Source of the DNA: Clostridiales bacterium VE202-01
GTDB lineage: Bacteria; Bacillota_I; Bacilli_A; Erysipelotrichales; Coprobacillaceae
DNA length: 36,049 bases
Direction: 5' to 3'
Assembly: GCA_000508865.1 (NCBI GenBank)
Contig: BAHP02000038.1
Coordinates: 1 to 36,049 of the forward strand
In this document: positions 23,864 through 34,498 of the stretch, piece after piece
Layout of the letters: the number at the start of each line of letters is the position of its first letter
Position numbering within the stretch: the stretch's first letter is position 1
The notes under the pieces: generated by a model
What the model was told of the DNA's origin: nothing
Seen by the model: the letters and a program-made list of their open reading frames with translations, nothing else
The model's database searches: none
Made by a program: the position numbers and the translations under genes

Positions 23864-24724
23864 ATGGGTTTATTAGAGGTAAAGAATTTGACATTTGGTT
23901 ATGATGATCAGATTGAAAATGTTTTTGATAATATTAGCTTTCAAATCGATACAAATTGGAAATTGGGATTGATTGGAAGAAACGGGAAAGGGAAAACAAC
24001 ATTATTAAATTTGTTTAGAAATAAATACGAGTATCAAGGATACATCAGCTCGGGTTATGTATTTGATTATTTTCCTTTTGCACTCAAAGATGAAAGTTTA
24101 AAAACAATTGAAATTATAGATGATATTTTAAATGATTATGAACTATGGCAGATAGAAAGAGAGTTATCATTGTTAGATGTTGAAGATAATGTTTTACAGC
24201 AAAGCTTTGAAACATTATCTAAAGGCCAGCAGACAAAAGTATTATTAGCAATATTATTTTTAAAGCCTCATGATCTTGTTTTAATTGATGAACCAACGAA
24301 TCATTTAGATTATCATGGCAGAAAAGTTTTATGTGAATATTTACGGAAGAAAAAGAGTTTTATTTTAGTGAGTCATGATCGGAATTTTTTAGATAATTGT
24401 ATTGATCATGTTTTATCCATTAATCGTAATAATATAGAAATTATTAAAGGTAATTTTTCGCTTTGGTATGAATTAAAAAATAGGCAGGATGAATTAGAAC
24501 GCCAAAAAAATAAACAGTTAAAAAAAGATATTAAAAGATTACAACAAAGTGCTAGGCAAAATGAAGACTGGTCAAATAAAGTTGAAGCAAGTAAGAATGT
24601 GAAAGTTTCAGGACTTAAACCTGATAAAGGATATGTAGGTCATAAAGCAGCGAAGATGATGCAGCGCTGTAAAAATGTCGAACGACGTCAAAATAAAATG
24701 ATCAAGGAAAAAAAGAATTATTAA
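23864..24724 (+). CDS. ABC-F ribosome-protection protein, N-terminal part (frameshifted)
   Basis: First half of an antibiotic-resistance ABC-F protein. Such proteins bind the ribosomal E site and dislodge drugs from the peptidyl-transferase centre. The first ATPase domain has Walker A GRNGKGKTT at residues 38-46, signature LSKGQQTKV, Walker B LVLIDEPTNHLD and the switch histidine in VSHDRNF. The inter-domain linker begins with a lysine-rich coiled coil and contains NEDWSNKVEASKNVKVSG and KGYVGHKAAKMMQRCKNVERRQ, which recall the Lsa/CplR-like group active against lincosamides, pleuromutilins and streptogramin A. The frame breaks at A7 (24708-24714). GGAGGG precedes the ATG. Confidence 0.88.
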   Translation: MGLLEVKNLTFGYDDQIENVFDNISFQIDTNWKLGLIGRNGKGKTTLLNLFRNKYEYQGYISSGYVFDYFPFALKDESLKTIEIIDDILNDYELWQIERELSLLDVEDNVLQQSFETLSKGQQTKVLLAILFLKPHDLVLIDEPTNHLDYHGRKVLCEYLRKKKSFILVSHDRNFLDNCIDHVLSINRNNIEIIKGNFSLWYELKNRQDELERQKNKQLKKDIKRLQQSARQNEDWSNKVEASKNVKVSGLKPDKGYVGHKAAKMMQRCKNVERRQNKMIKEKKNY

Positions 24725-24825
24725 AGAATGTTGAAGTAATCGAAAAACTGAAACTTGCGCCTTTAAAATATTCAAAAAAATGTTTATGTCATTTAGAAAA
24801 TATTAAAATAATTTATGATGATAGA

Positions 24826-25341
24826 GTGGTAGTAGAAAATATTAGTTTTGATATAAATCAAGGGGAGCGAATTAATTTAACGGGTAAAAATGGTTCTGGC
24901 AAAAGCAGTATTATAAAATTAATTATGAATGAAATCAAAGATTATCAAGGAAAAATTAGTTTAGGTACTAACCTAAAGATTGTATATCTTTCACAAGATG
25001 ATAGTGATCTTAAAGGAAGGTTGGACGATTTTGCTAAAAAATATGATTTAGATATTAGTCTTTTTAAAACTATTTTACGAAAGTTGGATTTTTCTCGGGA
25101 TTTATTTAACCAAGATATAGCTACTTATAGTAAAGGGCAAAAAAAGAAAGTGATGTTAGCAGGATGTTTGGCTAAACCAGCACATTTATATATTTTTGAT
25201 GAACCGTTAAATTATTTAGATATTTTTACACGAATGCAGATTCAAGAATTGTTATTAGAATTCCAGCCAACTGTTTTATTTGTTGAACATGATCAATATT
25301 TCTGTGAACGAATCAAAACAAAAACAATTGCACTATTATAA
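24826..25341 (+). CDS. ABC-F ribosome-protection protein, C-terminal part (frameshifted)
   Basis: Second ATPase domain of the same protein, with Walker A GKNGSGKSS, signature YSKGQKKKV, Walker B LYIFDEPLNYLD and EHDQYF. GTG at 24826 is only the first start-like codon; coding in this frame already begins near 24715 with ELLKNVEVIEKL, the rest of the linker. One extra A in the 24708-24714 run gives EKKELLKNVEV and a single protein of about 492 residues, the usual length. All ATPase motifs are intact, which argues against an old pseudogene. Confidence 0.86.
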   Translation: MVVENISFDINQGERINLTGKNGSGKSSIIKLIMNEIKDYQGKISLGTNLKIVYLSQDDSDLKGRLDDFAKKYDLDISLFKTILRKLDFSRDLFNQDIATYSKGQKKKVMLAGCLAKPAHLYIFDEPLNYLDIFTRMQIQELLLEFQPTVLFVEHDQYFCERIKTKTIALL

Positions 25342-25443
25342 TTAATGAACTACAGTTAATTTTAAATAAATTTAAAATTTTAATATTTTTATTTATTGGA
25401 ATTATAGTATAATATATTATAGCTAGTTAAAAAGGAGAATAAT

Positions 25444-26415
25444 ATGATGAAAAAAATTATAAAATTACTTTTTATATTTTTTATTGTTATTGGTATAACT
25501 GCTTGTGCTAATGAAGAAGAAAACAAGACGTTATCCATAAAATGGGGTAAAGAAAATAAGTTTGATGGATTAATTTCTTATGAATTAGAAAGTATTAGCA
25601 GTCCCCAGCAGATTACGCCTGATTCACTAGGAACAGTTTATACTTTTTATAAACCGCAAAAAGATTCTAACGTATTATTAGATGCAGTTGTCAGTGTAAA
25701 AAACTTAAAAACTAGTGATTTAAAAATTGATAAAGATCTTAGTGCTTCATTTATGATTGGAGAAGATGAGTATATTGCATCGGTTGCAACTGTAAGCGAA
25801 GATGGAAGTTCATTGAAAGATAATGGTGTGATTGCCAGTGAGGCAATAAGTAAAGTGCATTTTTATGCAGAAATTAGTCCGAAAAAGTTAAAAGATGAGA
25901 TTGAATTTAAGTTGACAACAAAGGATGAAGAAAATCCTCAAACAGCAGCTTTAAAATTTAAGTTAGAAGATGTAAGTAAAAATTATGAAGTGAAAAATAT
26001 GAACGATGCCATTACGATTGAAAACCGTAGTGAAATAATTTTACAGTCTACTAATGTTACTAAAGAATTAGCACCAGCTAATCCTAGTGGGTTATATACT
26101 TTTTATAAAGTAAATGAAGATACTGATAGTTTTGTAGTTTTAACTACTTCTATTAAAAATATTTCTGGTGGTGATTTAACTGCAGGCAGTGTTGCTGCAG
26201 CAAAATTGGTAGATAAAGATGGTAATGAATATCCAGCTAGTATTTTTTGTGAAAATGAAGCACGTAGTGATTTGACTACAGGTAATGAAACTGTAATTGG
26301 TGCTGATCAAAGTATAATGGTACATTTTGCTTTTGAAATGCCGGATGAAATTATTAATAATGAAAAGATGGTTAGAATCTCATATCAGGGTAAAGTATTT
26401 ATAGTTAATATTTAA
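25444..26415 (+). CDS. Lipoprotein with two related extracellular domains
   Basis: A 323-residue secreted lipoprotein. The signal peptide is MMKKIIKLLFIFFIVIG, followed by lipobox ITAC with the lipidated cysteine at C21. The mature part consists of two related domains, about residues 45-175 and 193-323. Each has the pattern S/G-x-x-YTFYK ... DS-hydrophobic strand ... S(V/I)KN(L/I) ... DL; compare VYTFYKPQKDSNVLLDAVVSVKN with LYTFYKVNEDTDSFVVLTTSIKN. This is an internal duplication of a beta-sandwich-like module. I cannot name the family or function; a cell-surface binding or stress role is possible. AAGGAG precedes the ATG. It precedes the glycosidase unit but that gene has its own promoter. 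Confidence 0.8.
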   Translation: MMKKIIKLLFIFFIVIGITACANEEENKTLSIKWGKENKFDGLISYELESISSPQQITPDSLGTVYTFYKPQKDSNVLLDAVVSVKNLKTSDLKIDKDLSASFMIGEDEYIASVATVSEDGSSLKDNGVIASEAISKVHFYAEISPKKLKDEIEFKLTTKDEENPQTAALKFKLEDVSKNYEVKNMNDAITIENRSEIILQSTNVTKELAPANPSGLYTFYKVNEDTDSFVVLTTSIKNISGGDLTAGSVAAAKLVDKDGNEYPASIFCENEARSDLTTGNETVIGADQSIMVHFAFEMPDEIINNEKMVRISYQGKVFIVNI

Positions 26416-26496
26416 ATATTAGGTTAATATAAAGAAAATAAATGGTAAAATTTACTAAAATTATTTATGTAGTATCTTATAATATTAGTAAAAATA

Positions 26497-26525
26497 TTGA
26501 CATAAAAAATAATAAGATATATAAT
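26497..26525 (+). promoter_or_regulatory. Consensus promoter of the GH20 gene
   Basis: TTGACA (26497-26502), 17 bases, TATAAT (26520-26525): a full consensus sigma-A promoter. Transcription should start near 26532, exactly where the antiterminator target begins. Confidence 0.85.
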
Positions 26526-26531
26526 ATAGGT

Positions 26532-26605
26532 GGATTGTTACTTTGAGTAGGCAAGACCAAATACTGAGTGTACTTTTTGTGCGTCGGTATTTGGTCTTTA
26601 TTTTT
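26532..26605 (+). promoter_or_regulatory. RAT antiterminator site (LicT/SacY/BglG type) with overlapping terminator
   Basis: GGATTGTTACT (26532-26542) and AGGCAAGACC (26549-26558) match the conserved halves of ribonucleic antiterminator sequences known from sacB, licS/bglP and E. coli bgl; the loop between them is about 2 bases shorter than usual. The 3' half overlaps a strong terminator: AAGACCAAATAC (26553-26564) pairs perfectly over 12 bp with GTATTTGGTCTT (26587-26598), with further pairing inside and TATTTTT after it. Binding of a PTS-controlled antiterminator would stabilise the RAT and allow transcription of the GH20 gene. Confidence 0.85.
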
Positions 26606-26630
26606 AGTAACTATTGAAAGGAGAAAAAGG

Positions 26631-29600
26631 ATGCAAAGAAATTTTAAAAAGAAGTTTTAGTGTCAGCACTGACTGCTTCAATTTCGATAAGTACAATAGT
26701 ACCTGGGATGATGGTTTTTGCCAATAATTCAATTGCCACTGCTAGCATTATAACTAAAGTAAATCATGCTTTACAAGGTACTGCTACTGCAAATGATACA
26801 GAAATGAGCTACTGGGGTGCTGATAAAGCGATTGATGGAATCGTAAATCGTGATGATAGTAAGCCAGATCAGTCACGCTGGTCTACTAATCAGGGTACAT
26901 CACCAAAGATCTTAACTGTTGATTTAGGATCAGAAAAATCATTTAGTGAATTTAAAATTGAATGGGAAAGAACAAATATTAAAGGTTTTAATATCGCTAT
27001 TTCTAATGATGGTGAAAATTACACTACTGTATATACAAAACCAGATGATAGTAATATTCCAAGTTTAACGACAGAAATTACTTTAGAAAATAGTGTTTTA
27101 GCACGATATGTTAAATTAACCGTAGATAATTATGATGGTGGTGATATTAACTGGGCTTCGGTATCATTATATGAATTTGAAATCTTAGGTGAAGAAACAT
27201 ATGAAAATTTAGCATTAGATGCTACAGCAACTTCAAGTGGAAATGAAACAAGTAATTTCACTGCGGATAAAGTTAATGATGAAAATATGACTACTCGCTG
27301 GGCTAGTACAGCTAATCACAATGATGACAAGTGGGTATGCTTAGATTTTGGTAGTACTAAAGATGTTGCTTCGGTAACCTTAAAATGGGAACGCCGTAAT
27401 GCAACAAATTATAAAATACAATCTTCTAATGATGGGACTAATTGGGAAGATGTGAAGACTTTAACTAGTGCACCAGCTGATTTTGATGATGTCATTAATT
27501 TTGATAATACAATAACTGCTCGTTATTTAAGAGTATTAGTTACAGATTTTATTGATTCAGCAGCTGATCGTGAAGATCAAACAGTAAGCTGGCCAACAGT
27601 TTCATTATATGAATTTGAAGCTTATGCAATTAAACAACAAGCAAGCGTTGAACCTGAACAAACAATCGATAGTGTTATTGCTAATTTGGTAATTCCAGCA
27701 ATTGCTAAAGGAGATACTAAAATGGCATTACCTGAAGTGCCTGATGGATTCGAAATTGAATTTGTTGGAGCTGATTATGAGCAGATCTTAGATCGTGATT
27801 TAACGATTTATCAACCAATCGTTGATACAACGGTTAGTGTAAACTATAAAATCAAAAAAGGTGATCAAGAAAAAACTACTAACGCTTATGAGGTAACTAT
27901 TCCTGGTAAACATACTGTTCAAGAAAGTATTAATGCTAAACCAAAAGTAGTGCCAGAACTTGCTGAATGGGTAGGTACTGAAGGAAATTTTGAAATAAGT
28001 GATAATTCAAAAATCGTTATCAATCCTCAGTATAAAGAAGATTTGGCATATCTTGCTAAAACTTTTAAAGCGGATTATCAAGATTTAACTGGTAAGGAAA
28101 TAGAAATTGTTTATAGTAATGCACCAGCAGCGCATGATTTCTATTTTACTTTGGGTAGTGATGATACAGGATTAAAAGAAGAAGGATATTTAATGACGAT
28201 AGATGATACTGTTAAAGTAGAAGCGATTGATAAAGTTGGAGCATTCTGGTCAACGCAATCTATTTTACAGATCTTAAAGCAAAATAATAACGTTATTCCA
28301 CAAGGACAAACACGTGATTATCCAAAATATGAATTACGAGGATTCATGCTTGATGTTGGAAGAATGCCATTTTCTTTGGATTTCTTAAAAGAAATAACTA
28401 AAAATATGGCTTATTATAAAATGAATGATTTCCAAGTTCATTTAAATGATAATTATATCTTCTTAGAAGAATATACTGCTGCTGGTGAAGATCCAATGCA
28501 GGCTTATTCTGGATTTAGATTAGAGTCAGATGTTAAAAAAGGTGGTAATGGTGGATTAAATCAAGCTGATTTAACTAATACTGATATGTTCTATACAAAA
28601 GATGAATTCCGGGCTTTCATTAAAGAATCAAGAGAAATGGGAATTGATATTGTACCAGAATTTGATACGCCAGCTCATTCACTTGCATTTACTAAAGTAC
28701 GTCCAGATTTAAAAGTTGGTGATAATGGGCGTCAAAATGATCACTTAGATATTAATAATCCAGACACTTTACCATTTGTTCAAAGTATTTGGGATGAATA
28801 TTTAGATGGTGATGATCCAGTATTTGATGATGAAACAATTATTAATGTTGGTACTGATGAATTTGAAGGATATAATGAGCAATTCCGTAAATATACTGAT
28901 GATATGATCGAATATGGTCAAAGTAAAGGTAGAACAGTTCGTTTATGGGGAAGTTTGACACAAAAATCCGGATCTACTGCAGTACGTTCTGAAAATGTTC
29001 AAATGAATATCTGGAATACAGGCTGGGCTAATCCTTCGGCAATGTATAATGAAGGTTATGATTTAATCAATATGGTTGATGGAACATTATATATGGTTCC
29101 AGCAGCAGGATATTATTATGATTATTTAAATAGTCAAAATTTATATAATAATTGGCAGCCTAATATCATGGGTGGAACAACGATTCCTGCTGGAGCAGAG
29201 CAAATGTTAGGGTCTTCATATGCTGTATGGAATGATATGATCGATAAAAGAGCCAATGGTATGAGTGAATATGATATTTATGATCGTTTTGCAGCAGCTC
29301 TACCTGCGATGTCATCTAAGTTATGGGGTGATGGTGAAGACTTAAGTTATAGTGAACTAGTACAAGTGACAGATAAATTAGAAGATGCACCAAATAGTAA
29401 TCCATTTGATAAGGTTAAATCTGTTAGTGATACAGTAATTAATTATGATTTTAATAAAGAAGATATTACTGATAAATCTGGAAATAGTTATAATGCTGTT
29501 ACTAAGAAAAATGTTGCTACTGTAACTGGTAAATTCTCTAAGGGATTACAATTAAATGGTGGTGAAAGTTATATTGAAACACCGATTGATAATATGGGGC

Positions 29601-31591
29601 CAACTAATAGTGCTTCTTTCTGGGTAAAAATGGATCCAGATGCTCAAGGTGAACAAATCTTATTTGAATCTGATAAAGGATCAATTAAGATTGCTCAAAA
29701 AGATACGGGTAAAGTAGGATTCTCAAGAATTGGTTATGATTATTCATTTGATTATACTTTACCAAAAGATACTTGGGTAAAATTAGAAATCAAAGGATAT
29801 CAAAATAAAGCAGAATTATATGTTGATGGGGTATTAGTAGATACTTTATCTAATAGTGCAACTGGTGGTAAATATGCGACGATGATCTTACCATTAGAAA
29901 GAATCGGAAGTAAAACAAGTTCATTCAAAGGGGTAATCGATAATCTTGTTGTTTCATCTACCGGAAGTACTGCTAGTCAGGATTATACAATAATCGATAG
30001 TAAAAACTTTACTGTAACATCAGATAATCAAAATCCGCTTGCTGGATCAGAAGGACCTGTTTCATTAGCGTTTGATAATGATCCAAGTACTTTCTGGCAT
30101 TCTAATTACACACCATATCAAGCACTACCGGCAACTGTGGAAATTGATATGAATAAAGTGTATAATATTAATCAATTTGATTATTTACCAAGACAAACTG
30201 GAAGTAATGGTCATATTACCCAATACGAATTATATGTTAAAGAAAATGAAACTGATGAATATACAAAAGTTTCAGAAGGAACTTTAGCAGCTAATTCAAC
30301 ATTAAAGAGTATTGCTTTTGATGCTGTAAATGCCCGTTATGTTAAATTTGTAGCTTTAGCAGGAACAGGTGTTGGTACACAACAATTTGCAGCTGCAGCT
30401 GAATTTACAGTTCGTCAAATTGATAATAAAGCTGATTTAAGAAAACTAGTTAATACTACTGAAAATTATGAAGAAGAATATTATACTGAAGCAAGCTGGC
30501 AAGCATATAGTGAAGCTTTAGCGTTAGCTAATCAAATTCTTGATAAAGAAGATGCAACAGAAGCTGAAATTGCTACAGCAATCGAGACATTAAGTACAGC
30601 AATTAATAATTTGGTAGAAGTTGATACAGAATTAGAAACAGATAAAACAGTATTACAAATAGCGGTAGATACTGCAAATACATTAAAAGCTCAAGGAGCT
30701 TTAGATAACGTTGTACCAGCGGTAGTTAATGAATTTAATGCTGCTTTACAAGAAGCTCAAACTATTTTAGCTGATGTAAATGCTAGTCAAGTAGTAATTG
30801 ATGCATCATTTACACGTTTATCAACAGCAATTCATATGTTGGAATTTGTAAAAGGAGATAAGACTGCTTTAGAGGCCTTGATCAATGAAGCAAATAATTA
30901 TGTAGAAGAAAACTACACACCAGCTTCATGGACAGCATTCAAAGAAGCCTTAGATGCTGCAAATGATGTAATGGCTGATGAAAATGCATTAGAATACGAA
31001 GTAGTAGAAGCATTAAATAACTTAAAAGATGCAATTGGAAACTTAGTAATCAGAGTTGATAAAACAAGATTACAAGAAGCATATGACATGGTAAATGGCT
31101 TAGATAAGAGTCTATATACAGAAGGAAGTGTTGCCAACTTAGCAGAACCAATGGCAAATGCTAAAGCGATATTAGATAATCCAAATGCAACACAAGAAGC
31201 AGTAGATAATGCATATGAAGCATTGATCAGAGCATACTTAGACTTAAGATTGATTCCAAATAAGGATCTATTACAAGAATTGATCAATAAGACAAATAGC
31301 TTAAATGCGGCAAATTACAGTGCTAAGACATGGTCAGTGGTGGCAGAAGCATTGGAAAAAGCAAATGCTGTATTAAATGACCCAGAAGCAACCCAGGCAG
31401 AAGTAGATAATGCTAAAGAAGTATTAACAAAAGCAATGGCCGGATTAGAAGCAAATAATCCAGTAAAAGCTGGTGATACAACAGCAAGTGTAGCTACTGG
31501 TGATACAACAAGTATGTTATATCCATTTGCAGGATTAGCAGCAGCATCTATTGTTTTCTATGGTAGTAAGAAAAAGAAAGAAAAAAATTAA
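26631..31591 (+). CDS. Secreted GH20 hexosaminidase / lacto-N-biosidase-like surface enzyme
   Basis: About 1,653 residues if one A is added to the A5 run at 26646-26650; that yields the signal peptide MQRNFKKEVLVSALTASISI, with GGAGA before the ATG. Without it, translation could only begin at GTG 26660. Domains in ORF numbering from 26660: two F5/8C (CBM32-like) domains (about 30-185, 185-330), a GH20b domain and the GH20 barrel (about 430-920) with catalytic pair D733-E734 in VGTDEFEGY, a LamG-like domain (about 930-1110), a third F5/8C (about 1120-1255), then five FIVAR-type helical repeats (to about 1600). The C-terminus is ATGDTTSMLYPFAGLAAASIV plus KKKK: a membrane anchor without LPXTG. 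Likely releases GlcNAc or lacto-N-biose from mucin or milk glycans. Confidence 0.88.
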
Positions 31592-31614
31592 TAGTTTAAA
31601 GAAATTTATATATT

Positions 31615-31646
31615 ATTAGGGTACCTATGTTGAGGTACCCTAATTT
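31615..31646 (+). terminator. Terminator after the GH20 gene
   Basis: Perfect 12-bp stem ATTAGGGTACCT (31615-31626) and AGGTACCCTAAT (31633-31644), loop ATGTTG, short T tail. Confidence 0.8.
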
Positions 31647-31701
31647 AGTATATTTTGGATAATTTTATAATAGATTATATATGTAAAAATTTTAAATTAT
31701 T

Positions 31702-31728
31702 TTAGCACTTGTGTTGACAAAGTGCTAA
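31702..31728. promoter_or_regulatory. CIRCE element 1 (HrcA operator)
   Basis: TTAGCACTT-N9-AAGTGCTAA, the HrcA operator with the usual 9-base spacer; the spacer contains the -35 TTGACA of groESL. Confidence 0.92.
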
Positions 31729-31741
31729 AATAGAGTATAAT
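31714..31741 (+). promoter_or_regulatory. groESL promoter
   Basis: TTGACA (31714-31719), 16 bases, TATAAT (31736-31741); the -35 lies within CIRCE 1. Confidence 0.85.
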
Positions 31742-31745
31742 GGTT

Positions 31746-31772
31746 TTAGCACTTAGAAATGGCAAGTGCTAA
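31746..31772. promoter_or_regulatory. CIRCE element 2 (HrcA operator)
   Basis: A second TTAGCACTT-N9-AAGTGCTAA, at the transcription start and 5' end of the mRNA, ending 16 bases before the groES start. The centres of the two elements are 44 bp apart. Confidence 0.92.
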
Positions 31773-31788
31773 AAAAGGAGTGATTAAA

Positions 31789-32049
31789 ATGATTAAGCCA
31801 TTACATGATAATGTTATTTTAAAAAAAGAAGAAGTAGAAAATAAGACATCAAGTGGGATTATTTTAACAACCGAAACTAAAAAGATTCCAAGTGTAGCAA
31901 CTGTTGTTGCTGTGGGACCTGAATGCAAAGCAGAAATTAAAGAAAATGATAAAGTAGTATATAAAGAATATTCAGGAACAGATATTAAGATTGATGAGAT
32001 AGATTATATTGTAATTAGTGAAAAAGATATTTTAGCTTATATTGCTTAG
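31789..32049 (+). CDS. groES: Co-chaperonin GroES
   Basis: An 86-residue GroES, the lid of the GroEL folding chamber. It starts MIKPLHDNVILKKEE, with the mobile-loop region ENKTSSGIILTTETKKIPSVATVVAVGP and the C-terminal YIVISEKDILAYI. The ATG at 31789 is chosen over the upstream TTG-type start because AAAGGAGTGA lies at the right distance and CIRCE 2 lies before it. It forms an operon with groEL, 13 bases downstream, repressed by HrcA through two CIRCE sites. Confidence 0.97.
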   Translation: MIKPLHDNVILKKEEVENKTSSGIILTTETKKIPSVATVVAVGPECKAEIKENDKVVYKEYSGTDIKIDEIDYIVISEKDILAYIA

Positions 32050-32056
32050 GAGGTAA

Positions 32057-33679
<1,623 letters not shown>

Positions 33680-33711
33680 TTATAGAAATAATCATAAATA
33701 TAAATGAAAGG

Positions 33712-33742
33712 GAATTAGTTAACGTTACTAATTCTCTTTTTT
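33712..33742 (+). terminator. Terminator after groEL
   Basis: 8-bp stem GAATTAGT (33712-33719) and ACTAATTC (33727-33734), loop TAACGTT, then CT and T6. Confidence 0.75.
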
Positions 33743-33802
33743 ATACAGAATATTAATAATTCATGATACAATTAAGTAAAGGATCTTAAGGAGGGATAAT
33801 AT

Positions 33803-34498
33803 ATGGGGCTAACGTTTGAAGGTATCATGAATTATTGTAAAACGAATAAAATAATATTTAATGAAATAAAAGATAACTTAAATAATATTGTTCCTTTTGT
33901 TGGAGCGGGATTATCTGCTTTTGCATATCCGCTATGGAAAAAAGCATTAGAAGATCTTACAGCATTTATTAATAATAAAAATACTAGAGAAGAAATAAAG
34001 GCACTGATAGATAAAGGACTTCTTGAAGATGCGGCTCAAGAAATTGAAGATAAAAGAGGTAAACATAATTTAGCTAATGATCTTTTATCAGTGTTTTCAG
34101 CAAATAAATTAGAAGAAGAAATCAATAGTTTATATAAGCAAAATGTTTATTTATTGCCATATATATTTAAGGGTGCAATAATAACAACTAACTATGACTT
34201 AATAATTGAAAATGTATATCGACAAGTTTTAAATAATTTGAATATGCCAGTTTTATTACCAGGGAAGCCTGAATTAATTAATCAATATTTAGGACAAAGA
34301 AACAGACCGGTGATATATAAAGTACATGGAGAAATTCAAAAAGAAGCAATTGATTATAGTTCAATAATTTTTACAAAAAAGCAATATGATGAAAAATATA
34401 CAAAAGATAGTCAATTAGTTAAAGAACTAAAAAAGTGTTTTACAAACAATATAATGTTATTTTTAGGCTGTAGTTTAGAAAAAAGATCGAACGCTTGA
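33803..34498 (+). CDS. SIR2-STAND antiphage-type protein, SIR2 part (frameshifted)
   Basis: N-terminal NAD-binding SIR2-like domain of a large defence-type protein. Motifs: PFVGAGLSAF (NAD-binding GAGxS at 34-38), TTNYD with N130 and D132, VHG with the catalytic-type H175, and LFLGCSL (GxS) near residue 222. In defence systems this domain depletes NAD to stop phage growth. The frame breaks at A6 (34479-34484): the last residues RSNA are out of frame, while removing one A gives LEKDRTLEVLKMITKAG and onward. AAGGAGG precedes the ATG. It follows groESL as a separate unit. Confidence 0.82.
   Translation: MGLTFEGIMNYCKTNKIIFNEIKDNLNNIVPFVGAGLSAFAYPLWKKALEDLTAFINNKNTREEIKALIDKGLLEDAAQEIEDKRGKHNLANDLLSVFSANKLEEEINSLYKQNVYLLPYIFKGAIITTNYDLIIENVYRQVLNNLNMPVLLPGKPELINQYLGQRNRPVIYKVHGEIQKEAIDYSSIIFTKKQYDEKYTKDSQLVKELKKCFTNNIMLFLGCSLEKRSNA

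Noticed and set aside
30913..31287. Minus-strand frame of 124 residues inside the FIVAR region
   Set aside because: It is a shadow of the strongly coded plus-strand repeats; it has no ribosome site or promoter of its own.
33803..34498. Thoeris ThsA as identity of the SIR2 gene
   Set aside because: ThsA has a SLOG or membrane C-terminus; here a P-loop ATPase follows the SIR2 domain, and no TIR protein is seen.
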